From the NCBI GenBank assembly GCA_031255975.1, contig JAIRRM010000075.1, positions 1 through 5,995 of the forward strand: DNA of 5,995 bases, read 5' to 3'. Of this stretch, positions 1 to 5,441 are shown piece by piece (the first letter of the stretch is position 1; each line of letters opens with the position of its first letter). Below the pieces are notes generated by a model. That model did not search any database and was not told the DNA's origin. It saw only the letters and a program-made list of their open reading frames with translations. The position numbers were made by a program, and so were the translations under genes. Source of the stretch: Propionibacteriaceae bacterium. GTDB lineage: Bacteria > Actinomycetota > Actinomycetes > Propionibacteriales > Propionibacteriaceae.

Positions 1-36
1 ACCGCCGGTAGCCCGCGTCTCCGACGGTCGGCGCGG

Positions 37-42
37 TAGGCT
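37..42 (+). promoter_or_regulatory. Candidate -10 box for the nadD operon
   Basis: TAGGCT fits the actinobacterial TANNNT -10 consensus and ends six bases before the ATG at 49. There is no Shine-Dalgarno sequence in that gap, so a leaderless transcript starting at or near the ATG is plausible. I see no convincing -35 element in the few bases available upstream. Confidence 0.4.
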
Positions 43-48
43 AGAACT

Positions 49-750
49 ATGGCTACCCGCCTACCGCATATCGATCCAGAACCCGGCCCGGAGACCGAGT
101 TGGGGTTGGCGCGTCCCGATGGTCTGACTCGTAAATATCGACTCGGCGTGATGGGCGGCACCTTCGATCCCATTCACAACGGTCACCTGGTGGCCGCCAA
201 TGAGGTGGCTTCCCGCTTCAATCTCGACGAGGTGGTGTTCGTGCCCACCGGCATCCCGTGGCAGAAAGCGGGACGGCAGGTATCGAAGGCAGAAGATCGC
301 TATCTGATGACAGTCATCGCCACCGCCCCCAACCCACGCTTCTCCATCTCGCGGGTGGACATAGATCGCGTCGGAAACACCTACACCATCGACACGCTGC
401 GTGATCTGCGCGCCGAGCGCGGAGCCGATGTGGATTTGTTCTTCATCACCGGTGCCGATGCGCTGGCCAGCATCCTCACTTGGAGGGGGGCGGCCGATCT
501 GTTCGATTTGGCGTCGTTCGTGGGTGTGTCGCGGCCCGGTGTGCTACTCAGTGAAGCGCATCTGTCGCACCTACCAGAGGAGAAGGTGACGCTGTTGGAG
601 GTGCCGGCGTTGGCTATTTCGTCCACCGATTGCCGTCGCCGGGTCGCCGAAGGGTTGCCGATCTGGTATCTGGTACCCGATGGCGTGGTGCAATACGTCG
701 CCAAGCGCGGCCTGTACACCGAACTCAATATCAACGAAGGAACCATGTGA
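49..750 (+). CDS. nadD: Nicotinate-nucleotide adenylyltransferase NadD
   Basis: The enzyme transfers AMP from ATP to nicotinate mononucleotide to make deamido-NAD, a cytoplasmic step of NAD synthesis. The 233-residue product has the nucleotidyltransferase signature [12 protein letters not shown] at residues 36-47, with the HxGH-type ATP site. It also has VPTGIPWQK near 65-73, the ITGADAL segment near 133-139 and the ISSTDCRRR motif at 190-198 that corresponds to the family's ISSTxIR. The first ~30 residues, before [11 protein letters not shown], form a poorly conserved extension; most family members begin just before the GGTFDP strand. ATG 49 is kept because a TANNNT box sits directly upstream and no better in-frame start with a ribosome site is visible. 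The stop overlaps the start of rsfS, which indicates one operon. The family call is secure; the exact start is less so. Confidence 0.95.
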   Translation: MATRLPHIDPEPGPETELGLARPDGLTRKYRLGVMGGTFDPIHNGHLVAANEVASRFNLDEVVFVPTGIPWQKAGRQVSKAEDRYLMTVIATAPNPRFSISRVDIDRVGNTYTIDTLRDLRAERGADVDLFFITGADALASILTWRGAADLFDLASFVGVSRPGVLLSEAHLSHLPEEKVTLLEVPALAISSTDCRRRVAEGLPIWYLVPDGVVQYVAKRGLYTELNINEGTM

Positions 751-1148
751 GCGCCACTGACACCGCTATCGCCAAAGCCACCGCCGCCGCTAGGGCGGCT
801 ACAGCCAAACTGGGTCGTGAAATCAAGATCATCGACGTATCCGATCAGTTGGCTATCGCTGACATCTTTGTGGTCGTGAGCGGTGATTCCGAGCGGCAAG
901 TGGACGCCATCTTCGATAGCGTCGCGGAGGCGCTGCTAGCACAAGGGGTCAAAGCGTTGCGCCGTGAGGGTAAGAGCGCGGGGCGTTGGGTGCTGCTCGA
1001 CTACGGCGATGTGGTGGTACACATCATGCACGCCGAGGAACGTGAGTTCTACGGCTTGGAGCGCATCTGGAAGGATTGCCCACTCATCGATGTGGGCTTG
1101 GAGGAGACAGTTGCCTCCACCTCGGCCACCACCGAGGCAACCGCCTGA
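747..1148 (+). CDS. rsfS: Ribosomal silencing factor RsfS
   Basis: RsfS (Iojap/RsfA family) binds ribosomal protein uL14 and blocks joining of the 50S and 30S subunits, lowering translation in poor nutrient conditions. The 133-residue product matches the normal small size of the family. It carries the typical core: [21 protein letters not shown] at about 26-46, SERQVDAI at 48-55, [20 protein letters not shown] near 73-92, and the strongly conserved [17 protein letters not shown] region at 92-108. A longer open frame runs upstream, but GTG 747 is chosen because it gives the standard N-terminus, overlaps the nadD stop in ATGTGA, and has AAGGA at 737-741 five bases upstream. The C-terminal tail rich in Thr, Ser and Ala is not conserved. 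The pairing nadD-rsfS is widespread in bacteria. Confidence 0.95.
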   Translation: MSATDTAIAKATAAARAATAKLGREIKIIDVSDQLAIADIFVVVSGDSERQVDAIFDSVAEALLAQGVKALRREGKSAGRWVLLDYGDVVVHIMHAEEREFYGLERIWKDCPLIDVGLEETVASTSATTEATA

Positions 1149-1804
1149 TGGCCGCCGCGGAAGCAGCCGTGACCCGATTGGTGCTGTGGCGTCATGGCGT
1201 CACCGATTGGAACGCCGCTGGGCGCTTTCAGGGGCAGACAGATATTCCGCTCAACGCGACAGGGGTGTGGCAGGCCGAAGTTAGTGCGCCGGTGCTGGGA
1301 GCGCGGTTCGCGCCAGCGGCGCTCTACTCCTCGCCATCGCAGCGAGCGATCCGTACCGCGCAGGCGTTGGCGGAACTAGTTGGGTTGCCGATCACTACCC
1401 GTGAGGCGCTGCTGGAGATAGACGTGGGTTCCTGGGCCGGGATGACCGTGGCAGAGGCCGAGGTGCTGGACCCGGAGTTCACCAGGGCGCAGGCCGCCGG
1501 AGTGGACTATCGCCGTTCGCCAGACGGTGAGACGTTCGCTGAGACCGGTATCAGGGTGGCTCGGGAGCTGGAGGCTATCGCCGCCGCCCACCGTGGGGAG
1601 CAGGTGGTCGTGGTGGGGCACGGCGGCGCACACCGGATGGGTATTGGAACGTTGCTGGGATGGTCTTACCAGCAGGCGCGTGCCCTCAGCGGCATGATGA
1701 ACTGTGCCTGGTCTGTCATCGTGTTGCGTGGGAGCGCCTGGCGGCTGGAGTCGTATAACAATTGCGTCGTCACTGGCGGTGTCGGCCCAAGCCAGGCGTA
1801 CTGA
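1148..1804 (+). CDS. Histidine phosphatase family protein (phosphoglycerate mutase-like; GpgP-like position)
   Basis: This is a 218-residue cytoplasmic phosphatase of the histidine phosphatase superfamily, whose catalysis passes through a phosphohistidine. The sequence shows LWRHGVTDWN at 13-22 with the nucleophile His16, the substrate Arg in SSPSQRAIRTAQ (Arg66), a probable acid Glu90 in LLEIDVGSWAG, and the second catalytic histidine in VVVVGHGG (His158). The ATG overlaps the rsfS stop (TGATG), so expression is coupled to nadD and rsfS. In Mycobacterium tuberculosis the gene in this position (Rv2419c) is the glucosyl-3-phosphoglycerate phosphatase GpgP of methylglucose lipopolysaccharide synthesis. 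Context suggests the same role here, but the motifs fix only the superfamily, and a broad-specificity phosphatase is equally possible. A longer upstream frame exists but would run deep into rsfS. Confidence 0.9.
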   Translation: MAAAEAAVTRLVLWRHGVTDWNAAGRFQGQTDIPLNATGVWQAEVSAPVLGARFAPAALYSSPSQRAIRTAQALAELVGLPITTREALLEIDVGSWAGMTVAEAEVLDPEFTRAQAAGVDYRRSPDGETFAETGIRVARELEAIAAAHRGEQVVVVGHGGAHRMGIGTLLGWSYQQARALSGMMNCAWSVIVLRGSAWRLESYNNCVVTGGVGPSQAY

Positions 1805-1858
1805 GCGACCGTTTGGTAACCGCCTGTCCCAGCCGTTGCGGTGCTTTCGAGGTACCGG

Positions 1859-1874
1859 GTCGTCGCGGGACGGC
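1859..1874 (+). terminator. Weak hairpin in the convergent gap after the phosphatase gene
   Basis: In the 102-base gap between two convergent genes, CGTC-GCGG-GACG at 1861-1872 can form a 4-bp stem with a tetraloop, extended by a G-U and a G-C pair at 1860/1873 and 1859/1874. No U-tract follows. It may help end the nadD operon transcript, but it is weak evidence. Confidence 0.22.
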
Positions 1875-1894
1875 GGAGCGTTGTCGGCTGGCTC

Positions 1895-1906
1895 GGAGTT
1901 GGCTCC
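1895..1906 (-). terminator. Small hairpin directly after the RT stop codon
   Basis: Read on the minus strand, GGAG-CCAA-CTCC lies immediately after the TAA of the reverse transcriptase gene (1909-1907). The stem is only 4 bp and no U-run follows, so terminator function is uncertain. Nothing better is visible in the gap. Confidence 0.22.
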
Positions 1907-3106
1907 TTAAATCGTGTGTCGGATGGCGTAGTGTTCGTGAACCAGGCTGCGATACCCCAACGCTTTCAGATCGGCGTAGCGGGTGATGTAGTTGCGGTCG
2001 ATGAAACGACCGGTGGGTAGCCAACGGAGGTAGCCCTGTAAGTAGTGGTCGATCTCTTGTAATCCGGTGGCGGTGGTCAGCAGCGGGAAAAACCACCGGC
2101 ACCAGGTTAGGTCGGTGGCACGTACCGTCTCGAAGAACTTGCGATTGAAACTACGGATCAGTGCCCGCTGGGCTCGTTCGGGGGTGGCACCTTTGCGCAG
2201 CATCCAACGTCTTAGTGAGCGGGCCTTGCGGCGAATCTTTGCCTTCAGCTTCATCCGGGTGGCGGTGGAGAGATCGATCACACCGTGTAGGTAGGAAAAC
2301 CCCAGGAACTCCCAGGGCTCATCTGGGGGATAGATGCGGGTTTTGCGCTCGTTGACGCTGAGTTCGTGCGCGGCGAGAATGTCGGTGATGGCATCGCGGT
2401 TCGCCTCCGCTTCGAGTTGGCTGGCGGCGAACACCACGATGTCGTCGGAGTAGCGCGCGTACGGTGCCGCCCTCCGCGTGAAGTGTCCGTCCAGATCGGC
2501 CAAATACAGGTTCGCCAGAAATGGGGCCGTTGGAGTGCCGGCCATCACCCCGCGCGGGCCGTTCACGATCGCACCTTCGTAATACGCCTGATCGGCGGTG
2601 AGCACTTTGGTGAGGAAGCTCAGCAAGGTGGGGTCGTCTGCCATCACTTGCTGCAGCCGTGACAGCAGCCGGGGCACGGAGATGGAGTTGAAGTAGTCAT
2701 GTACGTCGATCTTGGTACACCAACTGCCATCCACGCCGCGCCGGATCAGGTCACGTACCGCCTGATGAGCGCCCAGGTCGCGGCGGAACGAGTAGCAGCC
2801 GGTGGGCTGATGGTCGTCGTAGCGGTACAACAGTTGCGCGACGAGCTTCAGTATCCAGGTCTCGTTCGGATCGAAGGAGTAAACGACGCGTTTGCGCTCG
2901 CTGCCGGCCTTGTTGACCAGCTTTTTGGTGGGCAGACCGAAGCCGGTACCGTCGGTGATGCGGGTCACCACCTCCAGATACGCCCGAGTCTCGATGAAGG
3001 CGGCAAGGGCGGCGTCATCTTCCTTGGAAAGGTGGCCCTGTTCACGTTTGCGAGCCTGGAATGCGGCCCAGTTGGCGGGCACCATGAGATCGTCAATGAG
3101 GCTCAT
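1907..3106 (-). CDS. Reverse transcriptase (RVT_1 family, unassigned class, RT-associated ncRNA upstream)
   Basis: This encodes a 399-residue RNA-directed DNA polymerase with a complete palm. Motif A is KIDVHDYFNSI with Asp134, motif B is GVMAGTPTAPFLAN at 186-199, motif C is RYSDDIVVF with the catalytic Asp221-Asp222, and NERKTRIYPP at 252-261 followed by FLGFSY at 267-272 covers motifs D and E. The N-terminal part (HLSKEDDAALAAFIETRAYL, 25-44) precedes the fingers region with KKLVNKAGSERKRVVYSF at about 61-78. A basic helical thumb follows at 284-323. The C-terminus ends in a distinctive EIDHYLQGYLRWL and LKALGYRSLVHEHY region. No HNH endonuclease, integrase, Cas1 or protease domain is fused. 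A GTG at 3205 would extend the frame by 33 residues. I prefer ATG 3106 because GGAG stands five bases upstream, the 3205 start has no ribosome site, and the extension would cover the structured RNA. Motif B lacks the SQ of diversity-generating RTs, and I do not see the retron VTG motif. Confidence 0.9.
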   Translation of the reverse strand: MSLIDDLMVPANWAAFQARKREQGHLSKEDDAALAAFIETRAYLEVVTRITDGTGFGLPTKKLVNKAGSERKRVVYSFDPNETWILKLVAQLLYRYDDHQPTGCYSFRRDLGAHQAVRDLIRRGVDGSWCTKIDVHDYFNSISVPRLLSRLQQVMADDPTLLSFLTKVLTADQAYYEGAIVNGPRGVMAGTPTAPFLANLYLADLDGHFTRRAAPYARYSDDIVVFAASQLEAEANRDAITDILAAHELSVNERKTRIYPPDEPWEFLGFSYLHGVIDLSTATRMKLKAKIRRKARSLRRWMLRKGATPERAQRALIRSFNRKFFETVRATDLTWCRWFFPLLTTATGLQEIDHYLQGYLRWLPTGRFIDRNYITRYADLKALGYRSLVHEHYAIRHTI

Positions 3107-3112
3107 ACGCGC

Positions 3113-3116
3113 TCCA
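3113..3116 (-). promoter_or_regulatory. Ribosome binding site that decides the RT start
   Basis: On the minus strand, CTGGAGCGCGT leads into ATG 3106, giving GGAG with a five-base spacer. The competing upstream GTG at 3205 has no purine-rich site before it, so this element supports the shorter 399-residue RT and leaves 3107-3330 non-coding. Confidence 0.55.
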
Positions 3117-3150
3117 GGTGACGTGGCCGAGGCGGGTTCGCGCACCGATA

Positions 3151-3162
3151 CCCCCGAGGGGG
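3151..3162 (-). repeat. GC-only hairpin between the structured RNA and the RT start
   Basis: CCCCC and GGGGG arms separated by two bases form a compact palindrome (or a 4-bp stem with a tetraloop) immediately 3' of the long inverted repeat on the minus strand. It lies 44 bases upstream of the RT start codon. No U-tract follows. It could mark the 3' end of the RNA, pause polymerase or limit read-through into the RT gene. Confidence 0.4.
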
Positions 3163-3176
3163 AGGGGAGAGAGGAA
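3163..3176. repeat. Right-hand partner (a2-like arm) of the 14-bp inverted repeat
   Basis: The + strand reads AGGGGAGAGAGGAA and is a perfect reverse complement of 3304-3317. On the minus-strand RNA this is the 3' arm. It directly follows a 6-bp hairpin ending at 3177, which would let the two helices stack. Confidence 0.75.
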
Positions 3177-3303
3177 GATGCTTTAAGGGCAGCATCTGCT
3201 GACACCAGGCTGAACGCTGACCCGGCTGCCTCCAGAGCCTTGTCATGGGATCTACGCTTCGCCCCTTCAGAGGCGCGCCGTATAAGGGTTGAACCCCGGC
3301 GCG

Positions 3304-3317
3304 TTCCTCTCTCCCCT
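3304..3317. repeat. Left-hand partner (a1-like arm) of the 14-bp inverted repeat
   Basis: The + strand reads TTCCTCTCTCCCCT, complementary over all 14 bases to 3163-3176. On the minus strand it is the 5' arm and begins 13 bases after the stop codon of the upstream small gene. The sequence is purine/pyrimidine biased, which raises the odds of chance pairing somewhat. Confidence 0.75.
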
Positions 3318-3330
3318 TGGTTTTTGATGC

Positions 3331-3879
3331 CTATGCCAGCGCAAGTCGCTGGATGCGTCCGACCACGAAGTCGGGCTCATTCGGCATGTGCGTGTAGAAG
3401 TTGATGAACGGGATGCCCGCGGCCTGGGCTGCCTCTCTTGAGGAGCAGTACGGGCGGTTGCGGTCACGGTTGTGATCGACCAGTTGGATGACACCCTTGA
3501 GCGTGCCATCGGAGTAGAGGCCGAAGGTGTACGGCTTACCGGTGCCGCCGAGTTGTTCCGGTGTCACTCCGGGGCTTACCTGGTACTGCGGCAGCCGGGA
3601 GGTGATGATGGCACCGAAGTAGGCGGCATCCTTCACACCTGAGGTTTGCCCGATTGGAGCGCCCGCTTGGGTGTTGGCCTTGCTGCCAAATTGCTGGTCG
3701 CCGCCATCCTGCGGGGTAGCCCGACCGCCGTCCTTGCCTCCCAGGGGTTGCGCCGGAGCGGTTGCCGCGCCGGTTTTGTCGCCGAAAATGCCCTGTACGG
3801 CGTCGTTGACCTTTTCACCGACAGCCTTCTCGACCACGCTGCCGACGGCGTTCCTGATGATTCTGTCGAATAGACCCAT
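3331..3879 (-). CDS. Protein of unknown function in the RT cassette (amphipathic N-terminus, conserved C-terminal domain)
   Basis: The 182-residue product has three parts. Residues 1-33 (starting MGLFDRIIRNAVGSVVEKAV) form a glycine-zipper-like amphipathic helix that could contact membrane or self-associate. Residues 34-80 are a low-complexity linker rich in Gly, Ala, Gln, Pro and Thr. Residues 81-182 are a compact domain with KPYTFGLYSDGTLKGVIQL at about 115-133, the charged DHNRDRNR at 135-142 and IPFINFYTHMPNE at 156-168. It has an alpha/beta look, but I cannot name its fold or activity. The pattern resembles small uncharacterised bacterial proteins I have seen, but I assign no function. 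ATG 3879 is chosen over the in-frame TTG at 3903 because AAGGAG lies six bases upstream. It is co-directional with the RT gene and 224 bases before it, so it may be an effector, a partner or a regulator of the RT system. Confidence 0.8.
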   Translation of the reverse strand: MGLFDRIIRNAVGSVVEKAVGEKVNDAVQGIFGDKTGAATAPAQPLGGKDGGRATPQDGGDQQFGSKANTQAGAPIGQTSGVKDAAYFGAIITSRLPQYQVSPGVTPEQLGGTGKPYTFGLYSDGTLKGVIQLVDHNRDRNRPYCSSREAAQAAGIPFINFYTHMPNEPDFVVGRIQRLALA

Positions 3880-3885
3880 GCCATA

Positions 3886-3891
3886 CTCCTT
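3886..3891 (-). promoter_or_regulatory. Strong ribosome binding site of the small cassette gene
   Basis: AAGGAG on the minus strand stands six bases before ATG 3879, nearly ideal spacing. It fixes the start of the 182-residue protein and rules against the TTG at 3903. Confidence 0.7.
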
Positions 3892-3894
3892 CTC

Positions 3895-3911
3895 AGTCAG
3901 CAACGCTGACT
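3895..3911. repeat. 17-bp palindrome in the leader of the RT cassette
   Basis: AGTCAGC-AAC-GCTGACT is a perfect 7-bp inverted repeat with a three-base spacer, ending three bases before the AAGGAG site of the first cassette gene. It could be an operator for a dimeric repressor or, in RNA, a small hairpin that affects ribosome access. No regulator gene lies nearby in the window. Confidence 0.5.
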
Positions 3912-3952
3912 ATCACTTGGGCTGGTGACACTGACCGGCCGCGTTGGCCGTA

Positions 3953-3958
3953 AGCCTA
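3953..3958 (-). promoter_or_regulatory. Weak candidate -10 box for the RT cassette
   Basis: TAGGCT on the minus strand matches TANNNT and would give a leader of roughly 65 bases that includes the 17-bp palindrome. No recognisable -35 lies at the right distance. A small CGGCC/GGCCG inverted repeat at 3936-3950 would sit at the start of the transcript. Confidence 0.22.
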
Positions 3959-4003
3959 CCTGATTGTGGTTTTAGGCGGTGGCATTTTGCGATGGGCAGG
4001 CGG

Positions 4004-4031
4004 TTGCGGTTCCGATCACGGCACCTAGACT
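4004..4031 (+). promoter_or_regulatory. Promoter of the MFS transporter gene
   Basis: TTGCGG (4004-4009) and TAGACT (4026-4031) are separated by 16 bases and match sigma-70-type actinobacterial elements. The -10 ends six bases before the GTG at 4038 with no Shine-Dalgarno site between, which predicts a leaderless or nearly leaderless mRNA. The promoter is divergent from the RT cassette. Confidence 0.5.
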
Positions 4032-4037
4032 GGCTGG

Positions 4038-5315
4038 GTGAGTGAGAGCCAAAACGCTCCAGACGTCGTGGCGACGGACTCGGCTACGAAACCGCTGCCC
4101 GGTAGCTTCTGGCTGCTGTTGGGTGCCGTCGGGGCGTCCAATCTGGCTGATGGGGTGTTCAAGGTGGTGGTACCACTGATGGCGGTGACCCTCACTCGTG
4201 ATCCGATGCTGGTAGCTGGGGTGTCTGTTGCCGCGTCGCTGCCGTGGTTGGTGTGCTCGTTGCCGGTGGGCGCGCTGGTTGATCGGCTGGATCGGCGCCG
4301 GGTGATGCTGTTCGCCAATACCGCGCGGTGCCTGATGGTGGCTGTCTTGGCCACGCTGGGTGCCACCGGATTGCTCAACATCTGGGGGTTGTATGTGTGC
4401 GGTGCCGCCATCGGCATAGCTGAGGTGTGTTACGACACCTCCAGTCAGTCGATACTGCCGCAGATCGTCGCCGCCGGGCAGTTGCAGCGGGCCAATGGGC
4501 AGCTATATGCGGTGGAGATGATCGCCAACCAGTTCGTAGGACTGCCCCTTGGTGGATTGTTGATGAGCGTGGGGGCGTTGGTGTCGTTTGGTGCTCCGGC
4601 GGCGCTGTGGTTGCTCGCGGTGGGCGGGCTGCTGTGTATCCGGGGCGGTTTCCGAGTGGAACGAGATGAAGCCCCAAAGCGGCTGTTTGCCGAGATCGCC
4701 GAGGGGATACGATTCCTGGTGCGTCATCGGGTGTTGCGCACCATGGCGGTGATGACCGGTGTCGCCAATCTGGCCAATTCTGCCGCCGGAGCCGTGTTCG
4801 TATTGTTCGCGGTGGGAGCTACGTCGCAAATGGGATTGACAGACTCTCAGTACGGTTTACTGCTTGGTGCCGCCGCCGTGGGGTCACTGCTCGGTGCCGT
4901 GTTGGCCCAATCGGTCATCAAATTGTTCGGACGGTCGCGCGCGCTGGGGTTGCTGTTGCTGTTCATCGCGGCGTTTATCGGTATTCCGGCACTCACCACG
5001 AATGTTTGGGTGATCGGTAGTGTCTGGATAGTGGCCGGTTTCGGCATCTCGGTGTGGAACGTGATCGTGGTGTCGCTGCGGCAATCCATCGTGCCTCCGG
5101 TGCTGCTGGGGCGGCTCAATTCGGCGTATCGCCTGTTGGCTTGGGGTGCCATCCCCGTCGGTGGCACCATCGGCGGGGTGTTGGCCAAGGTGTTGGGATT
5201 ACGCCCGTTGTTCGCCGTCATGGCGCTGGTGGTGTTGTTGCCAATGCTGCTGCTACCGGAGATCACCGAGGTGAAATTGAAGGCCGCCGAGCAGGCCGAA
5301 GAGCGGCAAATGTAG
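4038..5315 (+). CDS. MFS transporter (drug exporter-like, MFS_3/EntS-type)
   Basis: This is a 425-residue integral membrane permease of the major facilitator superfamily with about twelve hydrophobic segments. It starts with GTG at 4038 (MSESQ...). The cytoplasmic loop between segments 2 and 3 carries motif A as GALVDRLDRRRVM at 78-90. Residues 132-160, with DTSSQSILPQIV and QLQRANGQLYA, match the conserved stretch of the exporter subgroup that includes enterobactin exporter EntS and macrolide efflux-like proteins. A basic, charged central loop (GFRVERDEAPKRLFAEIAEGI) divides the two six-helix halves. The charged C-terminal tail EVKLKAAEQAEERQM is cytoplasmic. Export by proton antiport is typical of the family, but the substrate cannot be read from sequence. 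The gene appears monocistronic, with its own promoter, and converges on ssrA. Confidence 0.9.
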   Translation: MSESQNAPDVVATDSATKPLPGSFWLLLGAVGASNLADGVFKVVVPLMAVTLTRDPMLVAGVSVAASLPWLVCSLPVGALVDRLDRRRVMLFANTARCLMVAVLATLGATGLLNIWGLYVCGAAIGIAEVCYDTSSQSILPQIVAAGQLQRANGQLYAVEMIANQFVGLPLGGLLMSVGALVSFGAPAALWLLAVGGLLCIRGGFRVERDEAPKRLFAEIAEGIRFLVRHRVLRTMAVMTGVANLANSAAGAVFVLFAVGATSQMGLTDSQYGLLLGAAAVGSLLGAVLAQSVIKLFGRSRALGLLLLFIAAFIGIPALTTNVWVIGSVWIVAGFGISVWNVIVVSLRQSIVPPVLLGRLNSAYRLLAWGAIPVGGTIGGVLAKVLGLRPLFAVMALVVLLPMLLLPEITEVKLKAAEQAEERQM

Positions 5316-5330
5316 CGGTGTGGTCTCGGC

Positions 5331-5359
5331 GCTTTCGTAGCTGGAGTTTTCCTGAAAGC
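5331..5359 (+). terminator. Candidate hairpin after the MFS gene
   Basis: GCTTTC at 5331-5336 pairs with GAAAGC at 5354-5359, with an inner GGA-GTTT-TCC hairpin at 5343-5352. It lies 15 bases after the stop codon at 5315. No run of T follows, so it is at best a non-canonical terminator. Confidence 0.3.
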
Positions 5360-5391
5360 TGGCTACTTGCGCCCAGACATCGACCTGTCCG

Positions 5392-5427
5392 CAACCCTGC
5401 CCCCCGATCTTGCCGGGGACAGGGTTG
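5392..5427 (-). terminator. Hairpin terminator candidate of ssrA (possibly bidirectional)
   Basis: CAACCCTG (5392-5399) is perfectly complementary to CAGGGTTG (5420-5427). After one mismatch a further CCCC/GGGG stem (5401-5404 with 5415-5418) extends it, leaving a ten-base loop. It begins 15 bases beyond the 3' end of mature tmRNA. There is no U-tract, which is common for actinobacterial terminators. It could also stop MFS transcripts from the other side. Confidence 0.5.
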
Positions 5428-5441
5428 GAACTTCCAACACA

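Larger units (their letters stand above)
3163..3317 (-). ncRNA. Candidate RT-associated structured RNA bounded by a 14-bp inverted repeat
   Basis: Reading the minus strand, the arm AGGGGAGAGAGGAA (3317-3304) is exactly complementary to TTCCTCTCTCCCCT (3176-3163), enclosing 127 bases. Inside, in order: a stem CGCGCCG/CGGCGCG (3303-3297 with 3280-3274) that starts at the very next base after the 5' arm and caps a GGGT/ACCC mini-hairpin; a CCTC-TGAA-GGGG hairpin (3273-3262); a 16-base linker; a long hairpin pairing TGACAAGGCT (3245-3236) with AGCCT plus TGTCA (3211-3207, 3204-3200), with a two-base bulge and an inner CTGG/CCGG tip; and a GATGCT/AGCATC hairpin (3196-3191 with 3182-3177) whose last base abuts the 3' arm. 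The element lies just upstream of an RT gene and in its orientation, the arrangement of retron msr-msd (a1/a2 arms) and of other RT-linked ncRNAs. The pairing was drawn by hand. An alternative GGCAGC/GCTGCC pairing (3230-3225 with 3193-3188) competes with the last two hairpins. Confidence 0.6.

Noticed and set aside
1907..3106. Diversity-generating retroelement
   Set aside because: Motif B reads GVMAGTPTAPFLAN without the SQ typical of these RTs. I saw no template/variable repeat pair and no Avd-like gene; the small neighbour lacks a C-type-lectin-like variable end as far as I can tell.
2366..3121. Plus-strand open frames opposite the reverse transcriptase
   Set aside because: They are antisense shadows of a gene with intact catalytic motifs, a common effect of GC-rich codon use.
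3188..3230. GGCAGC/GCTGCC as the main inner stem of the RNA
   Set aside because: It competes with the TGACAAGGCT hairpin and the GATGCT/AGCATC hairpin, which together give more pairs and abut the 3' arm exactly. I kept it only as an alternative fold.
1805..3330. Group II intron with maturase
   Set aside because: No domain V-like hairpin was found in the short region after the RT stop, the RT has no endonuclease domain, and the flanking genes are intact rather than interrupted.
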